From Aureobasidium sp. EXF-3400 (Eukaryota; Ascomycota; Dothideomycetes; Dothideales; Saccotheciaceae), in the NCBI GenBank assembly GCA_024195585.1, contig SWBL01000204.1, forward strand, positions 1 to 64,000: a stretch of DNA of 64,000 nucleotides. Direction: 5' to 3'. Positions 21,976-32,018 of the stretch are shown here, piece by piece (the first letter of the stretch is position 1; the number at the start of each line of letters is the position of its first letter). Made by a program: the position numbers and the translations under genes. The notes under the pieces were generated by a model that was given only the letters and a program-made list of their open reading frames with translations, made no database searches and was not told the DNA's origin.

Positions 21976-22938
21976 TCATCCCTTCTTAGCAGCCTTTGCG
22001 AACATCTCCTGTACCCTTCCCGTGCCCTTTAAAGCTAGTCTTACCGCCTCAAACCTCTGTTCGGGTGCCCTTTTGCCGTTGGCCACGCTCTCCATGACCC
22101 ACTCAGCAGTGACAAACTTGACGTTCTTGCCTCCAACCTTCGCAATCTCTTTCTGCATCTTTGAGGCTGACAGACCACCACCAGCTCCAGGAATAGCAGA
22201 AGCGTTGGGACGACCGAGTATTACGTGGGTGACTGAGCGACGGCCAAGATGTATGCTGAGGCGTGCACCATGGGTTACGAGAAGGTGTTTCAATCTGTGG
22301 TCGGAAATTGTTGGAAAGGTGCTGCCGTTGATGTATATGCAGGTGCCGGCGAAGACTTGAGGAACCTTTGGTGTTGTAATATCTCCAGTTTCTTGATCGT
22401 GCTTCTTTTCGTGTACCCATTCGTTCGGACTGGAGTCCTCGCGCAAGAGCTTGTCTTCGTAGCTTGATGGTTGTACTTGGTCTTGAGACGAGTCCTCTCG
22501 AATCGGCTGTGCGCTTGGTATATCCAGAAGATCCAACGTTTGCTCTTGCGCCTCATCAACCACCAACTTCGCCTTCTCCTTCTCAATCGCCGTATCCTTG
22601 ACGCCAACTTTCTTAACCCTAAAAGCCTCAACCACACTAATTTGGCCCTTCTCTCTTAGACCTGATGCACCCCTAGCCCAATCTCCGTTCTCTAGCCTGC
22701 CATCTTTGCCAAAGTTCTCACTGCCAGCACCAACAGTGTCTGCGAGTCGAGCACCACCAGAAGCCCCTCCTGCAAACTGATTGCTGAGTTTCAGGCTGCG
22801 AGATTCGCGCCAACTCGTGCTTCCAGCTAGGCTATTGTCTGCTCTTTGATGTCCGGTCGATGATGAGTTCCATGGATCGAAGAAACGGCGTTTGGGCTTT
22901 GCGCTAGCAGGAGGTGGGAGTTGGTGAGGGTTCGACAT
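21976..22938 (-). CDS. BRCT domain protein
   Basis: Single-exon gene, 320 aa. The first two thirds are low-complexity and charged, beginning MSNPHQLPPPASAKPKRRFF, which resembles a nuclear localisation motif. A single BRCT domain occupies about residues 195-295: QVFAGTCIYINGSTFPTISD, LKHLLVTHGARLSIHLGRRS, VTHVILGRPNAS, and the Trp-containing helix KNVKFVTAEWVMESVANGKR. The order of disordered N-terminus then BRCT resembles the N-terminal part of Rev1-like proteins, but no polymerase follows: the frame stops at 21976 and the next gene is different. A role in DNA damage signalling or repair is plausible for a lone BRCT protein, but it is inference. Confidence 0.8.
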   Translation of the reverse strand: MSNPHQLPPPASAKPKRRFFDPWNSSSTGHQRADNSLAGSTSWRESRSLKLSNQFAGGASGGARLADTVGAGSENFGKDGRLENGDWARGASGLREKGQISVVEAFRVKKVGVKDTAIEKEKAKLVVDEAQEQTLDLLDIPSAQPIREDSSQDQVQPSSYEDKLLREDSSPNEWVHEKKHDQETGDITTPKVPQVFAGTCIYINGSTFPTISDHRLKHLLVTHGARLSIHLGRRSVTHVILGRPNASAIPGAGGGLSASKMQKEIAKVGGKNVKFVTAEWVMESVANGKRAPEQRFEAVRLALKGTGRVQEMFAKAAKKG

Positions 22939-23271
22939 GTTTAGTGCCTGTTTGTGCTGTGGTGTAAAATTACCGTCGCGTGACGTTACAGCAGATCGAT
23001 CAGTCGTTTGGCAACATCTGATGTTTGCGCCGGGTCGTTATGGACGAAAAAAATGAAATGTTTTGGTCGTAGACATTGTTCATTCAGTGGATGACGCGAC
23101 GAAAGCAACCGCCAAGTCACGTTTCTCATTTCGCTTGCACTTGCCAGCTTTTTGGTTCGGCTTCACCTGCTTCTCTAATGAATTGGTCGTCTACCATAAG
23201 TGCATGCTACCAAGAAAATAATCATCGTGGCACCGTGGAATCTAATTCTACGTATTTACAAATCTTGGGCT
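22939..23271. other. Intergenic upstream of the BRCT gene
   Basis: A 333-bp spacer between two minus-strand genes. No gene or clear motif is seen. Confidence 0.5.
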
Positions 23272-26208
23272 CTAAACCTTAGCCTGTGATACTGCCTCCT
23301 GATCTAGCTGTTCCAAGCGTGCTACAACTCTTTTCAAAGGCAGAGCTGCTCCTCTGCTGACCACATTGAGACCATCGCGAGTTTCTACACTCGCACCCTC
23401 CTCGCTGTTTCTGAGTATCGTATGGGCTGCACTGATAGCTTTTGGCAACAACTTCGCACCATCAGCATCGGTATACAGCCATCGCAATACACTTTCAAAT
23501 CCTTCCAAGCCTGCTACTTCGCCACGTGCCAAACGACTGACGGGCGAGATCAGGAAAGCCCTTGCACGAAGGTAAGTGCGTTCGGTGTAAGCCACGCTGT
23601 TCTGGTTGATGGATGAAAGTCCTTGGAGCGGCTCGAATCCTGCCTCGTTGTAGTAGGGCTCTCTGACAAGGACGAGCCCCAAGATACTGACTAGCACTTG
23701 GAGCACAGTACTTTGATGTGGCGTCCATGCTTCATTTCGTGCTTCGTCGCCTTGCCATGTTCCTAGTAGCGAGAGACAAATCTTTCCTTCTTCGTACAGA
23801 TTCGGATTGACTCGCCCAGACATTCCAGCACCTTCCGCAGTCCAGCTGTGGAAGAAAGCCTTTGGAGGTTCGTACGGGTACTGAGATGGTAGATGCAGAT
23901 CAATCATAAACGGCGCGTACTCGTAGGGAGTGTCAAAAGGACCGACGAACAAAACTCTGATCAGATCCATTCTAGATTCCCATGTTCGCACATAGACACC
24001 TTCTGGAAGTGCGCCAGGCGCGCTCAAGATTTTGTGCTCTTTTGACACATTTTTCATGTGGTTTGCCGATGTTGGACCCCTTTGCAGTAGATAGTGATGG
24101 CCTGAAGGTACCTCAGATTCAAGGATCTCGTAAGCTGCGGGCGCATTCGGCAGCGAGGATAGGTGCAGCTCTTCTACGGCCGCATTAACCATCGTTTGAT
24201 CCATGTTGTCAGCACTACCATTTTGAGCTGGTTGTGGTGTCTGGACAGTAGGCGCTTCAGGCGGTATAGGATTTGTTGCTGGTGTATCGTCTTGTGTCGC
24301 CATTGCGTCTGACATATCGTTGTCTTCGTCTTCTGTGCTCCAAGAGTCGTCGGCGTCGTCAATTGGAACATCTTGCCCATCCTCAAACCAAACATCCTCT
24401 TCTGATTCCGAGGATTCCAACAATTCTTCCATGTCAAAGTCGACGTCTTCACTCGCATCGCTGAGGAAATCGCCATCCCCATTGACGATCTCCGTGAAAG
24501 GATTGTCGTCTACATCCAGGTTCATGGCAGGCGCTGTGTCTGTGATGTCACACTCAACTTCCTGCACTGGCTCGGCTGCTCCTAGTCTGACCGTGCACTT
24601 TCCATTCCTATCCAGGTCCACAACCTCGCCAAACCAGTTGACGCTGCCGGGCTCAGTATGTGGCAGATTTGGCGTGTTTAGCAGTAGAACGTAGTCTCCT
24701 CTGTTGCGGTTGACGCTCTTTGGTGCCCGAATGTCATAAAAGCTTACTTCCTCTTGTTCCTCTCCGAGAGTCCCAAGTTTTGTGTTTGGAACGAGCAAGT
24801 CCAAGCTCTTATCACAGAATGACAGTGTAGAGTCCTTGAACCATGTGACATGAGCCACTCGATCCTTGATGTTGACCCTGACAGCAACTCCAACACGTTG
24901 CGGGGTCGTAGCCCAAGAGGTCAATGCCTCTGGAGGAGGGTCTCTCGTCTCGTTCGTACACACAATTTCGCCAGGAAACACTGCGTCTTCATCGTCGATC
25001 GAAGGATCTGGGATGATCGAAGTTGTGCGAACCGTTTCTACAGTCAAGTCGTCGCTCCAGAGAACATCGGCTTCTGTAGTCGTACTGGTGATGGTGAAGA
25101 CATTCAGGTCGTATCCAAGACTTTGTCTACGATCGAGCATCTCGAGCTTTCCATGAGAATTTGATCCATCGTACTTAGCACAGGCTGCGGAGAGATCCTT
25201 GAATCTTACACGAAGACCACCCTGAAGCTCAGGATCAGAACGCGATCTGGTTGAGCTTGGTTCCTTCGGCATGTTTGAGATGTCGTACAGGCGAACGTCG
25301 TTGCTGTCTAGTTCGTCGGGTCCAAGAATACCTTCAGGAGCACTACTCCAGATCGGAAATTCACTGGCCCTCTCCATCCGAGGATGTAACCAATCGACTT
25401 GACACTCCTTGGTGCGAACATCGACTACAACGCCAATGGGTTGTGTGTTTGGGGAGTAAGTTCCATAAATCCATCTGCCCGTCCTAAGCACGCCTTTCTT
25501 TGTCCGGACCAGTGATCCAACAGCGAACCTTTCTTCAGGATCACCACTCATGGGTTCGAGCTTGCTCTCATCTGCGATACTCACAACGCCATTGTCGGTC
25601 AATCGAACAGTGACTTCGTCAAAACATTCCTTTATGCGGCCGATCCAGTTTTTGTAGATGATGATTTCGCCTTCGTTGAAGGTCTGCACTAGCTTCAGTT
25701 CGGAAGCGGGTATGTCGTAGAGCAGTTTACCATCATTGACCAGTTCGAGAGAGGGTTCTTCTTCCATAGGCAACGGCAACCAAGCACATTTCATGGTCTT
25801 ACGACTCTTGGTCTCCCTGACATCGCACATGGAGAGAAGCGTGCATTGCGTCCTTGTGCTGACAACAGTGCCTGATCGATTTCCCCTGCGCACAAGGTCT
25901 CCAGACATGAACGAACGATCTAACAGAACGAGATCGCTGCATTGAACGAGTTCAGCTTTATTCTCTGTCTGCCACTGCATGAGTACATAGCCCTGCGGAG
26001 GAACGCCGTCCCGCAAAAATTCTTTATACAGCTGGCGTGGGACGGCCGCGTGGCGATGAATCTTGCCGTATGTGTTCACTGGATATGGTACATGGCTTTC
26101 CACTTCGGCGTGCGTTCTGTCGACATAGCCCACGGCTAACTGATTGCTGCTGTTTGACGTGCACACATCATCGACGTGAAGTTCGGGGACTGATTCTGTG
26201 GATGTCAT
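23272..26208 (-). CDS. UBE2O-like ubiquitin-conjugating enzyme
   Basis: Large E2 of the UBE2O type, which can act as a combined E2/E3. One exon, 978 aa from the first in-frame ATG at 26208 (MTSTESVPELHVDD); the open frame upstream has no ATG. The N-terminal 600 residues contain repeated SH3-like beta modules of the UBE2O CR1/CR2 kind, such as GDLVRRGNRSGTVVSTRTQC, FNEGEIIIYKNWIGRIKECF and FAVGSLVRTKKGVL. An acidic stretch (about 590-650) follows. The UBC fold has YPYEPPKAFFHSW and the catalytic cysteine, Cys811, in EEGKICLSLLGTW, then WTPHQSTVLQVLVSILGLVL. A helical tail of about 100 residues ends the protein. In animals UBE2O targets orphan ribosomal and other basic proteins; that role here is inference. 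Confidence 0.9.
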   Translation of the reverse strand: MTSTESVPELHVDDVCTSNSSNQLAVGYVDRTHAEVESHVPYPVNTYGKIHRHAAVPRQLYKEFLRDGVPPQGYVLMQWQTENKAELVQCSDLVLLDRSFMSGDLVRRGNRSGTVVSTRTQCTLLSMCDVRETKSRKTMKCAWLPLPMEEEPSLELVNDGKLLYDIPASELKLVQTFNEGEIIIYKNWIGRIKECFDEVTVRLTDNGVVSIADESKLEPMSGDPEERFAVGSLVRTKKGVLRTGRWIYGTYSPNTQPIGVVVDVRTKECQVDWLHPRMERASEFPIWSSAPEGILGPDELDSNDVRLYDISNMPKEPSSTRSRSDPELQGGLRVRFKDLSAACAKYDGSNSHGKLEMLDRRQSLGYDLNVFTITSTTTEADVLWSDDLTVETVRTTSIIPDPSIDDEDAVFPGEIVCTNETRDPPPEALTSWATTPQRVGVAVRVNIKDRVAHVTWFKDSTLSFCDKSLDLLVPNTKLGTLGEEQEEVSFYDIRAPKSVNRNRGDYVLLLNTPNLPHTEPGSVNWFGEVVDLDRNGKCTVRLGAAEPVQEVECDITDTAPAMNLDVDDNPFTEIVNGDGDFLSDASEDVDFDMEELLESSESEEDVWFEDGQDVPIDDADDSWSTEDEDNDMSDAMATQDDTPATNPIPPEAPTVQTPQPAQNGSADNMDQTMVNAAVEELHLSSLPNAPAAYEILESEVPSGHHYLLQRGPTSANHMKNVSKEHKILSAPGALPEGVYVRTWESRMDLIRVLFVGPFDTPYEYAPFMIDLHLPSQYPYEPPKAFFHSWTAEGAGMSGRVNPNLYEEGKICLSLLGTWQGDEARNEAWTPHQSTVLQVLVSILGLVLVREPYYNEAGFEPLQGLSSINQNSVAYTERTYLRARAFLISPVSRLARGEVAGLEGFESVLRWLYTDADGAKLLPKAISAAHTILRNSEEGASVETRDGLNVVSRGAALPLKRVVARLEQLDQEAVSQAKV

Positions 26209-26887
26209 ATTGCAATTCAGCAGGTCATGAGTGGACTGATGTCCTGTCTGATGGGAAGATTCGCTATCCTCGCTACCAGATGCAGAAGAAGTTTGTTCAA
26301 AGCGGTGGTGGTTTTGTTGTTTTGTTTCTTTGACACAAATGCTGCCCTGTCTCACTTTCAAGATTCAAGAGGCTAGCAGGAGTGACGCAAAGCTTTGACC
26401 ACGTACACTGCGGCAGGTACAACCCTGTCTACTAAGTCATACCTGCTTTGCTGCCACTGACTTCCCGAAATCGACTTCATAGCCTCCAAGGATAGGATGT
26501 CTAGTAAGTTTCAAACTAATCATTCCCAATTCTATTATCAATACAAGTGATTAGCAACTTCAGGACCGAAATTTGATGGAATCCTTGTTCTGAGCCCGAG
26601 ACATCTCCTTAACCATTCAACTGTCGTCACAAGTCTTTGACAAACCACGACAATTACGCTTGCACCGATTCAAAATGTACGTGAGACAGGGGATGAGCAG
26701 GAAAACAATTGAAATAAAGCTCTACCAAGATTTCAAATCGGATGATCTTGATCGCATTTGTACGCAAGTAAAAGCGTGATGTGATCAATATGGCTATGTC
26801 TATGGAAAGCTGTTGCTAGAAGAGCAGTCCTCACGTACACAGCCAACCACTCTGTATGGTCAACGAGACTTGTTGATCTAGCTCATA
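26209..26887. other. Intergenic, possible tiny spliced ORF
   Basis: About 0.68 kb upstream of the UBE2O-like gene. A plus-strand ATG near 26500 is followed at once by a good donor (GTAAGT), an ACTAAT branch and a TTAG acceptor. Splicing there would give a 30-codon ORF starting MSTTSGPKFDG. This is too little to call a gene. Confidence 0.35.
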
Positions 26888-27502
26888 TCACATCTTTGTC
26901 ATTTGTTCGCGCAGAATTGCCCAGGCATCCTCCCAGGCTTTGTTAGATGGAACGGATGAGCCATTGTCGCACTTGGCTCGCTCAAATTCCGTGGCTGCCT
27001 TCTCAAAGACCAACTCACGCTCATGTCTCATCTTCTCCAGGTTGGTCTCATTGTCAAGAAGGCCTTGATTGAGTTGCTCTGGCTGTGAAGTTGGCTTAGG
27101 TGGAATAGGCTGTGATGAATAGGCCGCGACAGAGGCAGGCTCAAGATGTGGGGGTGGAGCAACTGAGTAGTGGATGTGCAATCTATCGTGTGGATGGAGC
27201 ATGTGACTGTAGTCAACGTATTGGAGGTGGGTGGGTAGTGCATTCGAGGTGGTTGTCGAGCCTGTAGGCACAGTTATACCGTCCAAGGCCAGGTCCTGTA
27301 GTGGCCAGTAGCCTCCGAACATTGGCACTCCTGAAGCAGCATTCTGAATACTCGGCGAGAAATGGTCGTATTCTGTAGACCTGATATTGTTGTGCGACTG
27401 AGGATGTTGTGATTGATGTCTTCCGTCGAAATGCTTCGGGCTTTGGTAGATGCTTTCATTCGTGGGTGACCAATAGTCAGACTGAGGAGGTGGCCCACGC
27501 AT
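26888..27502 (-). CDS. Uncharacterised Pro/Ser/His-rich protein
   Basis: Single-exon ORF of 204 aa that I do not recognise. The first 140 residues are rich in Ser, Pro, His, Tyr and Gln (MRGPPPQSDYWSPTNESIYQ, YSHMLHPHDRLHIHYSVAPP) and are probably disordered. The last 50 residues form a likely amphipathic helix (ETNLEKMRHERELVFEKAAT, EDAWAILREQMTKM). There is no signal peptide or membrane segment. The plus-strand and other frames across it are broken, which favours this reading. It could be a species-restricted regulatory protein; there is no evidence for any specific function. Confidence 0.55.
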   Translation of the reverse strand: MRGPPPQSDYWSPTNESIYQSPKHFDGRHQSQHPQSHNNIRSTEYDHFSPSIQNAASGVPMFGGYWPLQDLALDGITVPTGSTTTSNALPTHLQYVDYSHMLHPHDRLHIHYSVAPPPHLEPASVAAYSSQPIPPKPTSQPEQLNQGLLDNETNLEKMRHERELVFEKAATEFERAKCDNGSSVPSNKAWEDAWAILREQMTKM

Positions 27503-27646
27503 TGCGAATCGATGGCAGGTTATGTTGGGTTCAACCTACAGTTATATACCTGTCAACTGGCTACAAGTGTGCATGAATATACTTGTCGAACGACTACAAG
27601 TTGTAAGACCATCGCTGAATGAAAGCCTTTACAAAGATGGACAGTT

Positions 27647-28171
27647 TCAGATGTTCCAGATGGGCTCTAGAAGTGAAGTGAAGTCCTGACAGGAATATTC
27701 CACAGAACCACCTGCATGATGTAGTTTGAACCGTGGATAGGGCATGGTCGACAGATCCATTATCCAAAACCAGTAGTTTTCATTGTCGATCAGCTCGACG
27801 CTGTACAAGAAGATGCCGCTTGATGTCCATTGGCTCTCCCGGGTTCGATTTCCGTGCTCAAAGTGGAGTATCGCACTGTTTTCGAGATCGCGAATCGTAA
27901 AGACGAAAATTGACCTCCTTTGCAAGACGTCAATTCCTTTCATTGCGAACACCCCGTACGATAACGCAACCTTTGCCAGGAGACCAGTGAAGTACTGCGC
28001 CGCGTCATAGATGCAGAGACAATCCTGGGCTTTCGGAAACGAGGAGCTTGCGGTTGTGGGTGGTTGAATGCTCCGCGTGCCGAGGATGTTGAACAGATGG
28101 CAGCGCAGAGCCAGGCTCAATGAAGGACAGCAGCAGCAAGGTGCGCCATACGATACGACGACTTGACGCAT
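27647..28171 (-). CDS. Uncharacterised ORF, doubtful
   Basis: Open frame of 174 aa. Its last 120 residues look protein-like (KVALSYGVFAMKGIDVLQRR, SQWTSSGIFLYSVELIDNEN, YWFWIMDLSTMPYPRFKLHH), but the first 50 do not (Cys/Pro-rich). The true start may be internal or on another exon. No family was recognised. It overlaps a plus-strand ORF starting at 28120, so at most one of the two readings is right in the overlap. Confidence 0.35.
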   Translation of the reverse strand: MRQVVVSYGAPCCCCPSLSLALRCHLFNILGTRSIQPPTTASSSFPKAQDCLCIYDAAQYFTGLLAKVALSYGVFAMKGIDVLQRRSIFVFTIRDLENSAILHFEHGNRTRESQWTSSGIFLYSVELIDNENYWFWIMDLSTMPYPRFKLHHAGGSVEYSCQDFTSLLEPIWNI

Positions 28172-28547
28172 GGGAAATCAACATGCGCATTTTTGAATGG
28201 GAAAAACCCGAGTTGCCGAGCCTTCAACAATCGGTCGATGGCACACAACAGGATATCGCCCGGTGCTCCGGGACTTTCGAGGAGCAGAATACGGCCGGAC
28301 AGCTCATTGCTCAATACGGGAAGGGAACCCACGGATGCTACAGTTGCAGGCAGGACAGGAATCAGTGGCCAGTTTCGAAAGTGAAAGTGGATCGAGCAAA
28401 AGTGCCATCTACGATGAGAGTCTTCTAAACTTGAGCCGACCAAAAGCGAAAAAAAGACACGGCGATTCGTTGACAACCCGCCCATGGCGACAATCCGGAG
28501 AAATACAGGCTGCTTGGGTACTGGAATATATTTTACCCCAGAAGTGA
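28120..28547 (+). pseudogene. Possible frameshifted plus-strand gene remnant
   Basis: Two overlapping frames both look protein-like. The first, from ATG 28120, reads RRLDAWEINMRIFEWEKPEL and then SLQQSVDGTQQDIARC. The second takes over near 28330 and reads ESVASFESESGSSKSAIYDE and RPWRQSGEIQAAWVLEYILP to the TGA ending at 28547. No donor/acceptor pair of usable length connects them, so a one-base frameshift is the simplest link. An antisense ORF (28117-28674) covers the same bases. No family was recognised. Confidence 0.3.
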
Positions 28548-29247
28548 GAAGTGTCACAAAGCAAAGGCCTGCCCAACGACAAGGGCTCAAGACATGGTGC
28601 CCTAGTAATTCTGCGGCAGGAATATTGAAGCGAGCGGCGTGTTTCAACTTGTCCGATCGCGTCTCGTACAACACCGTTCAGTCAGCTGTTGCGGCACGTG
28701 AAAGATGCATGCCTGCAGAGTGGTGTTAAAATATTTTAACACAAAACGGTCCCGCACTCCGATTTCGAATTGTATGGGACGCCTCAAAACGCCACAAGGT
28801 GGTGTTGACAGAAGCCCTGAACCCGTCGAAGCCTTGAGGAAGACGCTGTTAGCCTGTTGCCCAAGCAAGACGGTCTCAGCGACCGGATTGAATTTTTTTC
28901 TTCGCCGAGTCGGAACACCAGCATCCCCTTGTGTTTGTCAGATAAACACGGGGCCGGCTTTCTTTCTACCGTGCCAGTCCCAACATAGACCAGTCCATCA
29001 AGGTCTAGAACGACGCATGCTCCTGCGTGCACGCTAGGCGGCAGACTATTCTTGCCTTGCAAAGCAAACTCCTGTTCTTTCTCACATGCTCATCTTCGCC
29101 GACGATCGTTGAGTCTCCCATTTACAGCCTCCTTCCTTTTGTCTCTTCTTCGATCGCAGCAGCCACAGTTCGTGTCCAAACCACGCGGCGGTTGCTTCCT
29201 CTCTTCAGCCACAATCTCGTGCGACGTCCCTTGAGTAATCGATCAAG
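28548..29247. other. Intergenic, upstream of the 29.2-kb gene
   Basis: About 0.7 kb with no convincing gene. It contains a 20-bp perfect palindrome at 28723-28742. The part near 29050-29240 is C/T-rich, as in a fungal 5' leader. Confidence 0.5.
28723..28742. repeat. 20-bp perfect palindrome
   Basis: GTGTTAAAATATTTTAACAC reads the same on both strands. It lies in non-coding DNA. It could be a binding site for a dimeric protein or simply chance in an AT-rich patch. Confidence 0.6.
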
Positions 29248-31365
29248 GTGTCAGAGCTCGGGTTTCATTTCATGGATACCGCAGCGCGAAATTTGCGCGG
29301 CATCGTTGAGGATGTTCAGTCACCAAGTGCCGGCTTATTGGATTTCCCCTCACCTGCAAGCGACCTAGAAATCTACACTCCCGGTGTTGGCTCGTTATCT
29401 TTGGCAGCAAACGTGACCTCTAATCCATGGCCGGGTCCCGATGCGTGCTTGTCTTCTGCAACATCTGCAATCCCTGACACAGCAGTGCTGCAGCCTTCAG
29501 TCCTTACGCCAGCTCACGAGTTTGAACAGCCTGGCCTTGGCTTCGACACTCTTGTCGGCGCTCGAGTAGCACCTGCCCCTACTAGCCCTCCGCCAGTTAC
29601 TTCCATCAAAGACAGCAGAGACCTTCGTTTACCATCATTCTCGGAACTTGGAATCGCTGCCCCGCACTCTGAACCAGTTCGTCCACTGCTTGTCCGCAAC
29701 CCTCATCCTTTTCTTGGCGGCGACGACTCAGCAGCTCTACCCCAAGTCGGAGCAGGCGCTCTTGGTGAGAACACCAAAATACCTGCCGATCATCACATCG
29801 ACGATGCTTTGCTCGGACACGTAGACGCGTTCCATCCCGAATCTTCATCTACAGTACAACCTAGAGCACCTCTTCACAGTCCGATGCATCACTATGTAAC
29901 GACGCTTACACCACCTGACGACTCTGGAAGAATAACGTGGGAAGCAATCACGCAGTTCGCAACAGGACCCATGACTTCTCCAACGGCTGCAAGCGGTGGT
30001 CTAGCTTCTGCTTCTGCTTCTGCTTCAGCCGCATTGGAACCAGATGGATCGGCAATCCCGAGTATCAACGTACAAGTTTCTACTCCCAAGGAGGAATCAC
30101 CGCGTCCATGGTTGAAGGACGCCATAACAATCATGCGTGAGTGCTGTCCGCTGGCGCTCTCACGCGTCACACAATCGAGCTAACCTCAACCTGTGCAGTC
30201 AAGAATATTCGCTCAGCGTCCAACGCTTATCAAGACCCAATCAAGGTCCTTTCGCACGCACTACCATGCCCATCAACCGAGGGCCACGCCTTTCCCACCA
30301 TCATCAGTTCTCTACACGACGAGACCCCTACATCTCCTACGTGTTGGATCAATGTTTTCCACGCGCTTCCCGTAAGTACTGCAGAAGCGGCTCCATTGGA
30401 CGCGCACGCCGGACCTTTGATGCACGCAACACTAAGCGAGTACACACCAAGTTGTTGCCCAGCGGCGATCGGGGAGATGCACCGACGTCTAGCTTCCATA
30501 GATCGCGTGCTAACAAGTGCTACAGGGCAGATTCAATCTGGCAGATCTTCCCACATCACCTCCCAGCACTCCAGGACCTCCTATCGGCGGGGACGACTAC
30601 TTTACCAGCAAAGTATTTGACTCGGCCGTACACATACTCGATTATGCCGATAACCTGAAATCGCTCCCGCAATCTCCTCGACCTGTAGTACCGCCTTCTT
30701 CAGTAGACGTCTCCATCGTTGAACGCTATATCCCGCCTACCAACAAGAACGAATTCGCCGACATGTTTACCACCAAGGGCCCGTCATTGTTGGTAGATAG
30801 ACTGGTCGAGTTGTCGCCAGATAACGGTACACTCATCTTTATATACCCCACCAAGCGCGGAGCGCAGACATTCGTCAACGAGTATCTGGGACCCATTCTC
30901 GACCCGATACTAAGATCAATGGTCGTTGTCAACGGATTCTCGTCGGACATGGGCCAGCAACTGGGCAAAATGGTCGCTGCTGACGAATTGCCTGACCATG
31001 ATATGATGAAGAGAAAGATCATGTCACTCTGCTCTTCGTTGAGCCAATCAAGTCCTGGAATGGAACGCTTCCAGAAGCTACCCACGAATTTTGAGCTACT
31101 GCTTTCGACCACGGAGGAGGTCATTCTGGATCGCAAAATTTGGTCGCAAGACTGGTGGGCTAAGCAGGAGAAGCCACGCATTAGAGAGACCATCTCGCGG
31201 TTCTTCCGCAAAGCTAACAGAGCACAGGAAGACCAGACACCTGTCAGTCTAGTGCACGAAGTCTTGGACGGCGTCGCTCAAAAAGCATACCCAGAAGGAA
31301 AGGAAAAACAATCTGGCATTGAAGTCAGTGTGTTTGTCATCTCGAGATCGAGGTGCGCAAAGTGA
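29248..31365 (+). CDS. Conserved-looking fungal protein, unknown function
   Basis: The model is 29248-30136, 30199-30371 and 30526-31365, with both introns GT-AG and in frame; 633 aa as read. The N-terminal 290 residues are Pro/Ser/Ala-rich and disordered, with an ASASASASAA run. The C-terminal half is folded-looking: KVFDSAVHILDYADNLKSLP, EFADMFTTKGPSLLVDRLVE, LIFIYPTKRGAQTFVNEYLG, PILDPILRSMVVVNGFSSDM and WSQDWWAKQEKPRIRETISR. I cannot name a family. The frame stops at 31363-31365, but another frame continues with plausible sequence (EVRKVIGGLDSEG, FIAFIWRTGRDGW) to TAA at 31509-31511. A frameshift near 31345 may therefore have clipped about 50 residues. An internal ATG at 29272 could be the true start. 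Confidence 0.65.
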
Positions 31366-31511
31366 TTGGTGGTCTGGATAGTGAGGGACGATGTTCACGT
31401 TTTTCTACATTTGCACGCGACGATATCCCTGGAGCATTGCGGGCGAAGAACAAGCAAAAGGAGGATGAATTCATTGCATTTATTTGGCGCACCGGACGAG
31501 ATGGGTGGTAA

Positions 31512-32018
31512 TTCTTGAGCTTCTTGGTCAATGAGCGAAGAAGATTAGATGCGGTTCACTCAATCATACACACATGACACGCGAGAATATCCTTTGCCCG
31601 TGAACATGGCCAATCTTGCTGACAAGTCGGTGATCGCGTGCGACAGTACAAGATACAAACAGGTCTTGAGGCCCGTTGATGTGTTGATCAGCAAACCCAG
31701 ACAAAGCACGCAATTGTCCATGTTTTTGTAAGCATTCTCGGAGCGACCCTCCGATTGGATGCTCTATGCTCTTTTGCCTTCGCATCTCAAACCGCATCCC
31801 CCGCATGAGAGAAGAACCGAGGAAATACATCTTTACATTTCCAAGCAGACTCACAGATGACGTGATGAGACGCGATGCACAATGTTTATAAATCAAAGAC
31901 GTGAGCCTTTGCCGCTCATCCGCTGTCTCGATATATAAAAGGTCTGGTGTCAGAAGGCAAGTTCGTACATACCACACCCAATACCTATTCAATCAACCAC
32001 CACATACCCAAATCCAAA
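31512..32018. other. Intergenic upstream of the CmcJ-like gene
   Basis: About 0.5 kb. It contains a strong TATA box at 31932-31940. No gene is seen. Confidence 0.55.
31932..31940 (+). promoter_or_regulatory. TATA box of the CmcJ-like gene
   Basis: TATATAAAA lies 79 bases before the start codon at 32019, with a C/A-rich leader between. Most other genes in the window lack such a box, suggesting a regulated promoter. Confidence 0.55.

Noticed and set aside
26361..26361. Upstream non-ATG start for the UBE2O-like gene
   Set aside because: The 51 extra codons begin at TTG, lack family similarity and contain no ATG; the first ATG at 26208 is preferred.
31336..31364. 29-nt intron at the end of the 29.2-kb gene
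   Set aside because: It has GT and AG ends and fixes the frame but is far below any plausible intron length; a frameshift is more likely.
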